DNA of 27,855 bases from JBEIUO01 sp964549785. Lineage in GTDB: Bacteria > Planctomycetota > Phycisphaerae > Phycisphaerales > UBA1924. A program made the translations under genes and the position numbers. The notes beneath the pieces are model-generated. The model searched no databases. It saw nothing but the letters and a program-made list of their open reading frames with translations, and was not told where the DNA came from. Within the stretch, counting starts at the first letter, position 1; each line of letters opens with the position of its first letter. Below, piece after piece: positions 1 through 7,490 of the stretch. The stretch spans positions 1 through 27,855 of the forward strand of contig CAZJXA010000016.1 of assembly GCA_964549785.1 (NCBI GenBank). The letters run 5' to 3'.

Positions 1-16
1 CCCACGAGCCCACCCC

Positions 17-1504
17 ATGCCCACTCCCCACGCCGGCCCGTTCAATCCCTCAGCCGCCGCCGGGCTTGTCACGCTCCGCAAGGTGCTCGACGACGCCGGC
101 TATCTTGTCAGCCGGCTGGGCGCCACCGGGGTCATCCCATCCGCGAACGTGGTTCTTCCCAAGCCGGAGATTCTGGTCCGGCTGAAGGGACTCGGCCGCT
201 TTGAGACGCTGGCGCGACTGCTGACCATGGGGGACGCTGTGGCCCGGAGCGAAGCCGATGCGGCCCTTGGGCCGCTGGGGTGCGGGCCGTTGCTCGCGTG
301 CGGGTTGCTGCACGAGGAAGGCGACACCGTGCGGGGCGAGGCCGCGCTCGTCCCGGTCGCCCACCTGCTCATGCTGCGCGATCTTCATGGCAACATGACC
401 GGCGGAAAGGTGCGTGACGATCATGTTTTGGCGGTGGGCCTGGCGTCGCTGGCCGTCAATGAACTGACCCCCCGCCGGAGAATCGCGAAGGCGCTGGACA
501 TCGGCACCGGACAGGGGATTCAGGCGATCGCGGCGTCCACCCACGCCGCGCAGGTCGTCGCCACCGACGTCAACACGCGGGCGCTCAACTTTGGAGCGAT
601 GAACGCCGCGCTGGCCGGTCGCTCCAACATCGAGTTTCGGATGGGGAGCTTCCTGGAGCCGGTGAGAGGTGAGGAGGGCACGTTCGACCTCATCGTCTCC
701 AACCCGCCCTTCGTGATCCGCCCGCCCGACACCGTCGCGGGGTTCAGCGCGGGGCTCTCGGGCGATCAGGCCGTCGAACATCTGGTGCGCGAGACGCCCA
801 AGTTCCTCGCGGAGGGCGGGTTCGCGGTTTTCCTCGGGAACTGGCATCACACGGGTGAAGACGACTGGGCACTGCGCCCGCGTGAGTGGCTGCGGGCTTC
901 CGGGTGCGATTCCTGGCTCATCCAGTTTCAGGTGAAGACGCCCAAGGACTACGCCCTGCACTGGATCCGCGAAGTGACCGAGTCGGAAGACGCCGACCTC
1001 TCGGAACTCGCGCGCTGGACGGACTATTACGACTCGCTGTCCATCAAGGCGATCAGCTTCGGGGCCGTCATCATGCGCAAGCGGACCGGCGACAACTGGC
1101 TGCGCCAGCAAGTGATCCCCAAGGAACTCCGTCGGGGCGACGCCGGCGAGCAGGTTCTCCGGATCTTCCAGAACGAGACGCTTCTCCACACCCGCCGCCC
1201 CGAAGACCTGGTCGCCATGAACCTCCGCGCCACCCCCGGCGTGATATCAAACCGCTCCCAGGCCCTGGAACGCGACGGCTGGAAGACAAGCGGCCACGAG
1301 ATCGGCCACCGCCAGGGCTTTGTCATGCCCCTCGCGGTCGATGAGCCCCTGTGCGCCCTGCTCGCCGCGTGCAACGGTTCCAAACCGGTTTCGGCGATTA
1401 TGACGGCCATGGCGACCAAGGCGGGCACAAACCAGGCGTTCGCGATGACGCAAGGGGCGCGGGTGGTGGTGGATCTGTTGAGGGCGGGATACCTGACGGC
1501 GTAG
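17..1504 (+). CDS. Class I SAM-dependent methyltransferase, PrmC/HemK-like
   Basis: A 495-residue protein with a central Rossmann-type methyltransferase domain. Motif I (ALDIGTGQG) is at about residues 159-167, followed by an acidic motif II (VVATDVNT). The catalytic-type motif IV NPPF is at about 229-232 (IVSNPPFVI). NPPF/NPPY marks enzymes that methylate planar nitrogen, such as glutamine side chains in release factors (PrmC), bases in rRNA or adenine in DNA. About 155 residues precede the fold and about 200 follow it, so this is not a minimal PrmC. It resembles long PrmC-like proteins with accessory N- and C-terminal domains. The substrate cannot be read from the sequence. The ATG at 17 is the first good start, but only 16 bases precede it in the window, so its upstream context is unseen. 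It converges with the secreted-protein cluster to its right. Confidence 0.85.
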   Translation: MPTPHAGPFNPSAAAGLVTLRKVLDDAGYLVSRLGATGVIPSANVVLPKPEILVRLKGLGRFETLARLLTMGDAVARSEADAALGPLGCGPLLACGLLHEEGDTVRGEAALVPVAHLLMLRDLHGNMTGGKVRDDHVLAVGLASLAVNELTPRRRIAKALDIGTGQGIQAIAASTHAAQVVATDVNTRALNFGAMNAALAGRSNIEFRMGSFLEPVRGEEGTFDLIVSNPPFVIRPPDTVAGFSAGLSGDQAVEHLVRETPKFLAEGGFAVFLGNWHHTGEDDWALRPREWLRASGCDSWLIQFQVKTPKDYALHWIREVTESEDADLSELARWTDYYDSLSIKAISFGAVIMRKRTGDNWLRQQVIPKELRRGDAGEQVLRIFQNETLLHTRRPEDLVAMNLRATPGVISNRSQALERDGWKTSGHEIGHRQGFVMPLAVDEPLCALLAACNGSKPVSAIMTAMATKAGTNQAFAMTQGARVVVDLLRAGYLTA

Positions 1505-1593
1505 CCCGCCAATCGCAAAAGGCACCGGATTACCGCCGGCGGCGGAAGGGGCGCCGCCGCCGATCGACGGGGTTCGCGTTGATTCCCGACGCG

Positions 1594-2123
1594 TCACGGA
1601 CCCGGGCGGAAGCAAAGCACGGTGAATTCGTAGGTGTACGGGTCGACGTTGGGCGCTGTGAGCAGGCCGGTCCCGTCCGATCGCAGCATGGTCACGCCGC
1701 CCGAGGCCCGGGGTGAGACGCGGTATGAGTAGGCATCCTCAAAGGCCACCGGACTGCCGCCCGCGAGTGCCAAGGTAATCCATACCTCAGTCGCACCAAG
1801 GCAGTATTGGGCGGAGTGTCGATCCGACCGATGGACGCCAGCCTGTCGATCGTGCCGCTTCGCGCGATCACCTCGACCGGGATGGAGGAAGTGGCGTTGA
1901 TCGTCAGCGCGCCGATGGAGTCGGTCGTGAGTCCCTGGATCGTCACGGAGACGAACGAGTGTCCGCTGCCCGAGAAGTTCGTCGTGATCGCGATGTCGCT
2001 CCCGGACGCGTAGGTGCCCGCGCCGGTGCTGCCGGCGCTGGGGCTGATGGTCACGGTGATGGTGCCGTGGGCGGCCGCACAGAACAACATGAGTACGGAC
2101 GCCACCCAGCCCGGCATCTTCAT
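1594..2123 (-). pseudogene. Small secreted protein gene with apparent frameshift
   Basis: The ATG at 2123 overlaps the stop of the upstream SUMF1-like gene as ATGA, which suggests translational coupling. The start encodes a signal peptide (MKMPGWVASVLMLFCAAAHG) and a Ser/Thr/Gly-rich exported domain. Near 1800 the frame degenerates into an Arg-rich tail that runs to a stop at 1692. A different frame from about 1805 continues with protein-like sequence (GATEVWITLALAGG ... YTYEFTVLCFRPGP) and stops at 1594-1596. Joining the two gives a protein of about 175 residues. The shift is equivalent to a 1-base loss or 2-base gain and could be a real mutation or a sequencing error. The family is not recognised. 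No PEP-CTERM tail is seen, so the protein was probably periplasmic or released. Confidence 0.55.
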
Positions 2124-3118
2124 GACCGTCTCTTTCTCATCGACCTGAGAGCGAGCGAGGCCAGCGCCAACCCGAGCCATCCGGGGCTCGGCACGCGCGA
2201 CGCTAAGCGTATCCCCGCGAATGGGAGGTCGGGTACGACGACGCCCGTGATGAAGTCGAGCCGGTCCGGAGTAAAGGTGTTCACCCCTACCGATGTACCC
2301 TTCATCGCCGGCTGGCCGTCGATCCACTCCCCCAGGTACTCCGGCGCCCCGCCCGAACCATCGAGCAGCCCCCACGGCGACACGGCGTTCGGGTACATCC
2401 CCACCGGCACCCAGAACGGGGCGTTGGGGTAGTCCCCCGCGCTGGATTCCGCCCCGGGCGTGCCCGGCAGGCCGCCGATGGGCTCGACATCGCTCGAGTG
2501 CGGGAAGAGCCAGTATCCGCCCTCACCCACGCCCAACTTGTTTGGGTCCCAGTGCAGCCCCTTCACCAGTTCGCTCCAGTTGGGAATCCAGAACTTGGCG
2601 TCGGCCGCCGGCGTCGAGTCGCCCACCCATCTCGGCCATTCACCGTCCCACACCACGCGGAAGGTGCTGATGTCGTAGACCCCCCCCTGGAACGCGGCGA
2701 GGTCGGACCGCTTGTCGTTGTGCAGCCAGTTGCAGAACCGGGCGGCGTAGAGCCACCCCATCTGCGCCGCGGCGTGCTCGGCGCCCTCGAACGTGAACCA
2801 GCGGTGGTCGCCCCCGTAGAAGATGTCCCGCCCCAGCGTGATGTCGTAGGGATTGACGGAGGGGTCGGCGGTCACCAGGGCGTCCGCGAACTCGATCCAC
2901 TGCGTGTTGGTGATCTCGGTCCGCGTCAGCCGGTACTCGTAGGCCACGCTCCCGATGGGGCGGTCGAGGAAGAGATAGTCCTCGGGCTGCGCGGCGGGAT
3001 TGCCGGGATCGCCGACCGTGCGCCACTCGAACCCGTAGTCGGGAACCCCCTGCGCGAACGCCCCCGCCGCCGCGGCGCACAGCCCGATGGACGCCGACAC
3101 CACCGGCAAAAGCCTCAT
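2120..3118 (-). CDS. Secreted SUMF1/FGE-sulfatase-like protein with PEP-CTERM-like tail
   Basis: A 332-residue protein. An N-terminal signal peptide is seen (MRLLPVVSASIGLCAAAAGA). The middle resembles the formylglycine-generating-enzyme fold shared by SUMF1-like proteins: a TRTEITNTQWIEFADAL segment, then MGWLYAARFCNWLHND, then AVSPWGLLDGSG ... EYLGEW, which is the usual 'S-P-x-G-L-x-D-x-x-G-N-x-x-E-W' region. The C-terminus (VPSPGWLGLALASLALRSMRKRRS) has a proline-containing motif, a hydrophobic helix and a basic end, as in PEP-CTERM exosortase substrates. In bacteria most such proteins are not proven formylglycine enzymes, so catalysis is uncertain and a structural role is equally likely. 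A purine-rich AGGGAGAGCG lies about 5 bases before the ATG at 3118. The gene ends in an ATGA overlap with the downstream frameshifted gene. Confidence 0.8.
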   Translation of the reverse strand: MRLLPVVSASIGLCAAAAGAFAQGVPDYGFEWRTVGDPGNPAAQPEDYLFLDRPIGSVAYEYRLTRTEITNTQWIEFADALVTADPSVNPYDITLGRDIFYGGDHRWFTFEGAEHAAAQMGWLYAARFCNWLHNDKRSDLAAFQGGVYDISTFRVVWDGEWPRWVGDSTPAADAKFWIPNWSELVKGLHWDPNKLGVGEGGYWLFPHSSDVEPIGGLPGTPGAESSAGDYPNAPFWVPVGMYPNAVSPWGLLDGSGGAPEYLGEWIDGQPAMKGTSVGVNTFTPDRLDFITGVVVPDLPFAGIRLASRVPSPGWLGLALASLALRSMRKRRS

Positions 3119-3313
3119 GGAACGCTCTCCCTTGTCAGGCTGCTAAAGCCGCCACGCCGCCACCCCGGAATCGGCGGACGCGATCGTTATCGGCGTTCAT
3201 CGGCGTTTGGGAGCACACGTCGGTTGTGAACGGCGCCCGCCGGCCGCCGTGGTGAAGAGCGCCCCGGCCCGGATCCGCTCGACCGCCCCCGGTTGGCGAT
3301 GGGCGGCCGCGGA

Positions 3314-3811
3314 TTACCGCCGACGACGGAGGACCGCCAGGCCCATCAGTCCGGCCGCTGCCAGCGCCCCCGGTGCCGGCACGATCTGCCCGCGGATCTC
3401 ACCGTCGGGGAAAGCCTCCGACCGGATGTTCACATACAGGTTGCCCGTCATCAATTCCATCTCCTGCTCTTCTGTCAGCAGGAAAACGTCGTGAGAGAAC
3501 CATTCCGTGCTGCCCAGCGCGCTCGACAACGCCAGGGTCGCCGGGCCCGCGCTTCCAGGCCCGCCCACGTGAATGCTCCCGCCCGTGAGCAGACCCATGA
3601 AGCCGTGGGCCTCCACTTCAAAGTGGAAAATATTGCTGTGAGTGTCATACTCGCCCGAGGCAAAGCCCACCGCCGGCGACCCGTTCGAGGGGGACTGACC
3701 CGCACCCGACAGAACCGCCGTGAAGGGGTGGTCGTGCCCGAAAGCAGGCACGGTCCAGAGCAGCATGCCGGCAGCGGCGGCGAAAACGGTCAACGGAACT
3801 TGCAAAGTCAT
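3314..3811 (-). CDS. CHRD-domain secreted protein with PEP-CTERM-like tail
   Basis: A 165-residue protein. It starts with a signal peptide (MTLQVPLTVFAAAAGMLLWT, cleavage likely after PAFG). The body matches a CHRD domain: an opening HPFTAVLSGAGQSP, a central FHFEVEAHGFMGLLTGGSIHVG segment, and the closing LYVNIRSEAFPDGEIRGQI, which is the typical 'YVNVHT..fp.GEIRGQ' ending. The tail VPAPGALAAAGLMGLAVLRRRR is the Phycisphaerae-style version of a PEP-CTERM sorting signal. CHRD domains occur in chordin and in many bacterial secreted proteins, and their bacterial role is unknown. The ATG at 3811 was chosen because the signal peptide begins there. The open frame extends upstream, but that part (to 3976) is Cys/Arg-rich and not protein-like. 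Confidence 0.85.
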   Translation of the reverse strand: MTLQVPLTVFAAAAGMLLWTVPAFGHDHPFTAVLSGAGQSPSNGSPAVGFASGEYDTHSNIFHFEVEAHGFMGLLTGGSIHVGGPGSAGPATLALSSALGSTEWFSHDVFLLTEEQEMELMTGNLYVNIRSEAFPDGEIRGQIVPAPGALAAAGLMGLAVLRRRR

Positions 3812-4130
3812 GACAATATTCCCGTGGGTTTGGATTGAGGGTACCCGGGCGCGGATGTCGGTCCGCCCCCATTCTACTGCACGCACCTTGCACGATTTTC
3901 GGAAGCACCTGCTGACACGTTTTCTCGCCGGGGTGCGTATCAGAACCGCCCGACAAGGTCCGCACGGACAGGGCATAAGGCCCTTGGTGCCCTTCGCGGC
4001 AGACCGTCATCGGCGGAAAACAGCCGCTGGGAATTCCCAACAGTCCCCACATCGGCGGGTGAAACCCGTCGTTGCGATCCGGTCAGTCCTTTGTCTGTGA
4101 GAAGTTCCCCAACCCCGAGGCCGAAAACGC
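3812..4130. other. Intergenic region between divergent genes
   Basis: About 320 bases separate the start of the CHRD gene (minus) from the start of the adaptor gene (plus). It should hold the promoters of both. I found no convincing sigma70-type pair, known riboswitch or strong hairpin. The open frames crossing it on both strands have no protein-like composition. Confidence 0.5.
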
Positions 4131-5411
4131 GTGTGGAAATGGATATTGGCGTTCGTGGTGGTGTCGATCCTCGGGTGCGGGGGGGCGGGGTACTACCTGT
4201 ATGAATCGGGGCAGGTAAAGGGCTGGATGGAGCAGATGAGGCCGGACCTCAAAGGGGTCGCGGTACGGCTGACCACGGTTAACAAGGGCGACCTGATCCG
4301 AACGGTGAGCGCTCCTGGAACGATCGAGCCGAAAACGAAGGTTGAAGTTTCTTCTCAGGTTTCGGCCCGCATTATCGGGCTTCCGTTTCGCGAGGGACAG
4401 ACGGTAAACGCGGGCGATGTGGTCGTAAGGCTGGACGCCCGAGATTTGGCCGCGCTCGTCGACTCGGCGAAGGCCCAACTCAAGACCGAGGAGGCGCGGC
4501 TGGAGGGGTCGCGGGCGACGTTTGCGAACTTCAGCGTCGAGTTCAACCGCCGCAAAGAGTTGTACGGCAGCAAGGACATCGCGAAAACCGAGCTCGACCA
4601 GTTCGAGGCGGAGTATTTGCGGGCCGAATCCAACTTCAAGGCTCAGCAGCACGCCATCGAGATCGCCAACGCCAACATCATCCGGGCCGAGAAGGACCTC
4701 GACAACACCGTCATCACATCGCCCATCGGGGGAATCATCACCCGGCTGGATGCCGAGGTCGGCGAGACCGTGGTCGTCGGCACGCTCAACAACCCGGGCT
4801 CGGTCATCATGGAGATCGCGGACCTGGGCGTGATGATCGTCAAGACGCGGATCGACGAGGCCAACATTGCGCCGATTAAGGCGACCCAGAGCGCCCGCGT
4901 CTTTGTGAACGCATATCCCGATCGCACGTTCCAGGGCACGGTCGAGAACGTGGGCCTCAAGAAGCGCACCGACACCGACGGGACCACGTACTTTGAGACC
5001 GACATCATCCTGGAGCTCCCCGAGGGCATCCTGCTTCGCGACGGCCTGATGGCGAACGCCGACGTGCAGGTCGAAACCTTCCGCGAGATCGTCAAGGTGC
5101 CCAGCCAAGCCGTGCAGGACCGGGCCATCGACGACCTTCCGCAGGAGGTCACGGAGAACAACCCGCGGATCGACAAGACAAAGAAATACTGCCGCGTGGT
5201 CTTCACGATGGTGGACGGAGCGGCGAAGGCGATCCCGGTGACGACGGGCACCAGCGACCTGACGGACACCGTCGTGATGCAGGGGCTGGAACCTGGCGTC
5301 TCCATTATCATCGGCCCGTACAAGATTCTTTCGGTCCTCAAGCACGATCAGAAGGTGATCGACGAGGCGACGGTGCCGAAGAAAGAAACACCGGTTCCGA
5401 AGAAGTCGTGA
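4131..5411 (+). CDS. Periplasmic adaptor (membrane fusion) subunit, MacA/HlyD-like
   Basis: A 426-residue protein. The N-terminus is a hydrophobic anchor (WILAFVVVSILGCGGAGYYL). Cys16 could make it a lipoprotein, though a plain membrane helix is equally possible. It is followed by the classic split lipoyl/barrel-sandwich hybrid: first half near residues 65-105 (VEVSSQVSARIIGLPFREGQ, VNAGDVVVRLD), an alpha-helical hairpin around 105-190 rich in Ala, Glu and Lys, then the second half (DNTVITSPIGGIITRLDAEV). Beta-barrel and membrane-proximal domains follow (VPSQAVQD, MQGLEPGVSIIIGPYK). This is the architecture of MacA, the adaptor that links an inner-membrane ABC transporter to a TolC-like channel. 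The GTG start at 4131 sits at the beginning of the hydrophobic segment. The ATPase, permease and outer-membrane factor follow on the same strand. Confidence 0.9.
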   Translation: MWKWILAFVVVSILGCGGAGYYLYESGQVKGWMEQMRPDLKGVAVRLTTVNKGDLIRTVSAPGTIEPKTKVEVSSQVSARIIGLPFREGQTVNAGDVVVRLDARDLAALVDSAKAQLKTEEARLEGSRATFANFSVEFNRRKELYGSKDIAKTELDQFEAEYLRAESNFKAQQHAIEIANANIIRAEKDLDNTVITSPIGGIITRLDAEVGETVVVGTLNNPGSVIMEIADLGVMIVKTRIDEANIAPIKATQSARVFVNAYPDRTFQGTVENVGLKKRTDTDGTTYFETDIILELPEGILLRDGLMANADVQVETFREIVKVPSQAVQDRAIDDLPQEVTENNPRIDKTKKYCRVVFTMVDGAAKAIPVTTGTSDLTDTVVMQGLEPGVSIIIGPYKILSVLKHDQKVIDEATVPKKETPVPKKS

Positions 5412-5440
5412 GTCTTGAGAATCCTCTCCTTGCCTTCCCC

Positions 5441-5467
5441 GGTGCCCAGTGCCTAGCCCCTAGTGCC
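5441..5467. repeat. Short 'gtgcc(c/t)agtgcctag' type dispersed repeat
   Basis: The 64-base gap between the adaptor and ATPase genes contains a tandem-like run of related 7-9 base words (GGTGCCCAGT, GCCTAGCCCC, TAGTGCC). The repetition of GTGCC/GCCTAG is visible directly. Similar words recur as decayed text near 25500 (CAGTCCCCAGCGCC). I recall such 'tag-tgcc' strings as dispersed intergenic sequences in planctomycete genomes, but the copy number here cannot be tested from one window. Confidence 0.45.
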
Positions 5468-5475
5468 TTCTTCGC

Positions 5476-6255
5476 ATGACCATCCGCATCTCCGAACTCT
5501 GGAAGATCTACCGCGTCGGCACCGAGAAGGTGCAGGCTCTTCGCGGCGTCGATCTGCACATCCGCGCCAACGAGTTTGTGGCCATCATGGGCTCTTCGGG
5601 CTCGGGCAAGAGCACCCTGATGAACATCCTGGGATGCCTCGACCAGCCCACCGCCGGGAAGTACGAACTCAACGGGAGGCCGACCCACAAGATGGGCGCG
5701 GCGGCGCTCTCGCGGGTCCGGAACGAGGAGATCGGATTCGTCTTTCAGTCGTTCGAGCTCCTCAACCGGGCTAGCGCGCTGGATAACGTGATGCTCCCGC
5801 TCATCTACTCCCGCACGAACTTCTGGGGGGCCAAAAAGCGGGCCGCCGAGGCCCTTGACCGCGTCGGGCTCTCGAACCGCATGGACCACCGGCCCAACCA
5901 GCTTTCGGGCGGTCAGCGACAGCGTGTGGCCGTGGCCCGGGCCCTCGTCAACAAGCCCAGCATCCTCCTCGCCGATGAGCCGACCGGCAACCTCGACTCC
6001 AAGACCAGCGAGGAGATCATCGCGCTCTTCCAAAAACTGCACGACGAGGGGCAGACGATCGTCGTCGTCACGCACGAAGAGGACATCGCCGGGCACGCCC
6101 GCCGCATCGTCCGACTGCGCGACGGGCGAATCCTTTCCGACCATCCGACCGAAGCCGACCCCGTGCACCGCGAGTTCCTTGCCCGGGCCGCCCTCATGGC
6201 CACCGAAGCCGTCGCGGTTCCGACGGCCGACTCGCTCCCCGGCGGCCCTCCATGA
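5476..6255 (+). CDS. ABC transporter ATPase, MacB/LolD type
   Basis: A 259-residue ATP-binding subunit with every expected motif: Walker A GSSGSGKST (residues 39-47), Q-loop FVFQSFELL (Q91), signature LSGGQ (143-147), Walker B ILLADEPTGNLD (163 onward) and H-loop VVVTHE (H200). The GNLDS and QRQRVAVARAL sequences are typical of the MacB/LolD/FtsE-like group, whose permeases are FtsX-like and which drive mechanotransmission rather than classical membrane transport. The C-terminal 50 residues extend slightly past the usual domain. The stop overlaps the permease start as ATGA, so the two are probably translationally coupled. In E. coli the ATPase and permease are fused in MacB; here they are separate genes. 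Confidence 0.95.
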   Translation: MTIRISELWKIYRVGTEKVQALRGVDLHIRANEFVAIMGSSGSGKSTLMNILGCLDQPTAGKYELNGRPTHKMGAAALSRVRNEEIGFVFQSFELLNRASALDNVMLPLIYSRTNFWGAKKRAAEALDRVGLSNRMDHRPNQLSGGQRQRVAVARALVNKPSILLADEPTGNLDSKTSEEIIALFQKLHDEGQTIVVVTHEEDIAGHARRIVRLRDGRILSDHPTEADPVHREFLARAALMATEAVAVPTADSLPGGPP

Positions 6256-7490
6256 TCGTCGTTCGTCTCCTCATCCAAACCGTGGTGCTCGCGCTCAAGC
6301 AGATCTGGGCGAACAAGGTCCGGGCGATGCTGACGACGCTCGGCATCATCATCGGTGTTGTGGCCGTGGTGGTCCTGGCCGCCGCGGGGCAGGGGTTCAA
6401 GACGTTCATTCTCGATGAGTTCGCGACGCTGGGCGCGAACAAGGTCTGGATCTTCCCTCGCATGCCCGACGATCAGCGCGACCGCTTCAGTTTCCGCCAG
6501 ATCCGTCTCACCATCGAGCAGATCGACGCCCTGATGCCGGCCGCCCCGTCGCTCGCGGCGATCACGCCCGTGATGCAGATCAACGAAACCGTGCAGGCGG
6601 GCGAGCGGGTCCAGCAGTTTGTCTCCATCTCGGGCGTGCGGCCGAGTTGGCATGACATCGAGGACCGCTCGGTCGTGCAGGGCCGGGCCCTGATGGAGGT
6701 GGACGAAGAGGAGCGTCGCCAGGTGTGCCTTGTCAACGACAAGGCCATCGAGGAACTCTCGCTCCCCGCGGACCCATCCGGAACCACCATCCTCGTCGAC
6801 GGCCGCCGCTTCCTGATCGTGGGCGTGGTCGAAACCAAGGCCGTCAGCCCGATGTTCGGCGGCAACGAGGCCCAAACCGAGGTCTTCATCCCGTTCCGCA
6901 CCGGCGAGATGATCCGCCCACGGCCGCGGCTGTACGCGATCGCGACCACCAAAGCCCCCGAACTGTTCGTGGACGCCAAGGAAGAGGTGCGGGCTCAACT
7001 GCGCCGCATGCGGGAACTCAAGCCCGAAGACCCCGACACCTTCGGGGTCGAGGCCATCGAGCAGGTGATCAACCAGTTCAGCAAAGTCGCAACCGGCATC
7101 ACGGTGTTTATCGCGGGCGTCGTGTCGATCTCGCTGTTGGTCGGCGGCATCGGCATCATGAACATCATGCTGGTGTCGGTGAGCGAGAGGACCCGCGAGA
7201 TCGGGCTCCGCAAGGCCGTCGGCGCCCAGCCGGTCGTCATCCTCCTTCAGTTCCTCGTCGAGGCCATCACGCTCTGCTTGGCCGGATGCATCGTCGGCCT
7301 CGCCATCGGGATGGGCGGCGTGGCCCTCATGCGCATGGCCACCGAGTCGCCCGTTGCCAAGGCCGAAGCCCCCATGTGGTCGCTCATGCTCTCCGTCGGC
7401 TTTTCGGCCGTCACGGGCGTCGTCTTCGGAATGTTCCCGGCGATCAAGGCGGCCCGTCTTGATCCCATCGAGGCCCTGCGGCATGAATGA
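6252..7490 (+). CDS. FtsX/MacB-type ABC permease
   Basis: A 412-residue permease. One transmembrane helix lies near residues 25-46 (LTTLGIIIGVVAVVVLAAAG). A large periplasmic MacB-core domain of about 230 residues follows, and three C-terminal helices end the protein. The FtsX segment is very clear: ISLLVGGIGIMNIMLVSVSE, then RTREIGLRKAVGA, then a final helix leading into AIKAARLDPIEALRHE, the standard ending of MacB-like permeases. The start is an ATGA overlap with the ATPase gene. With the adaptor and outer-membrane factor it should form a tripartite pump that moves a periplasmic or lipid-linked substrate out of the cell. The substrate (macrolide-like drug, peptide, lipoprotein or siderophore) cannot be told. 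Confidence 0.93.
   Translation: MIVVRLLIQTVVLALKQIWANKVRAMLTTLGIIIGVVAVVVLAAAGQGFKTFILDEFATLGANKVWIFPRMPDDQRDRFSFRQIRLTIEQIDALMPAAPSLAAITPVMQINETVQAGERVQQFVSISGVRPSWHDIEDRSVVQGRALMEVDEEERRQVCLVNDKAIEELSLPADPSGTTILVDGRRFLIVGVVETKAVSPMFGGNEAQTEVFIPFRTGEMIRPRPRLYAIATTKAPELFVDAKEEVRAQLRRMRELKPEDPDTFGVEAIEQVINQFSKVATGITVFIAGVVSISLLVGGIGIMNIMLVSVSERTREIGLRKAVGAQPVVILLQFLVEAITLCLAGCIVGLAIGMGGVALMRMATESPVAKAEAPMWSLMLSVGFSAVTGVVFGMFPAIKAARLDPIEALRHE

Noticed and set aside
4131..4139. DnaA-box-like GTGTGGAAA at the adaptor gene start
   Set aside because: Single weak match inside coding sequence with no cluster around it.
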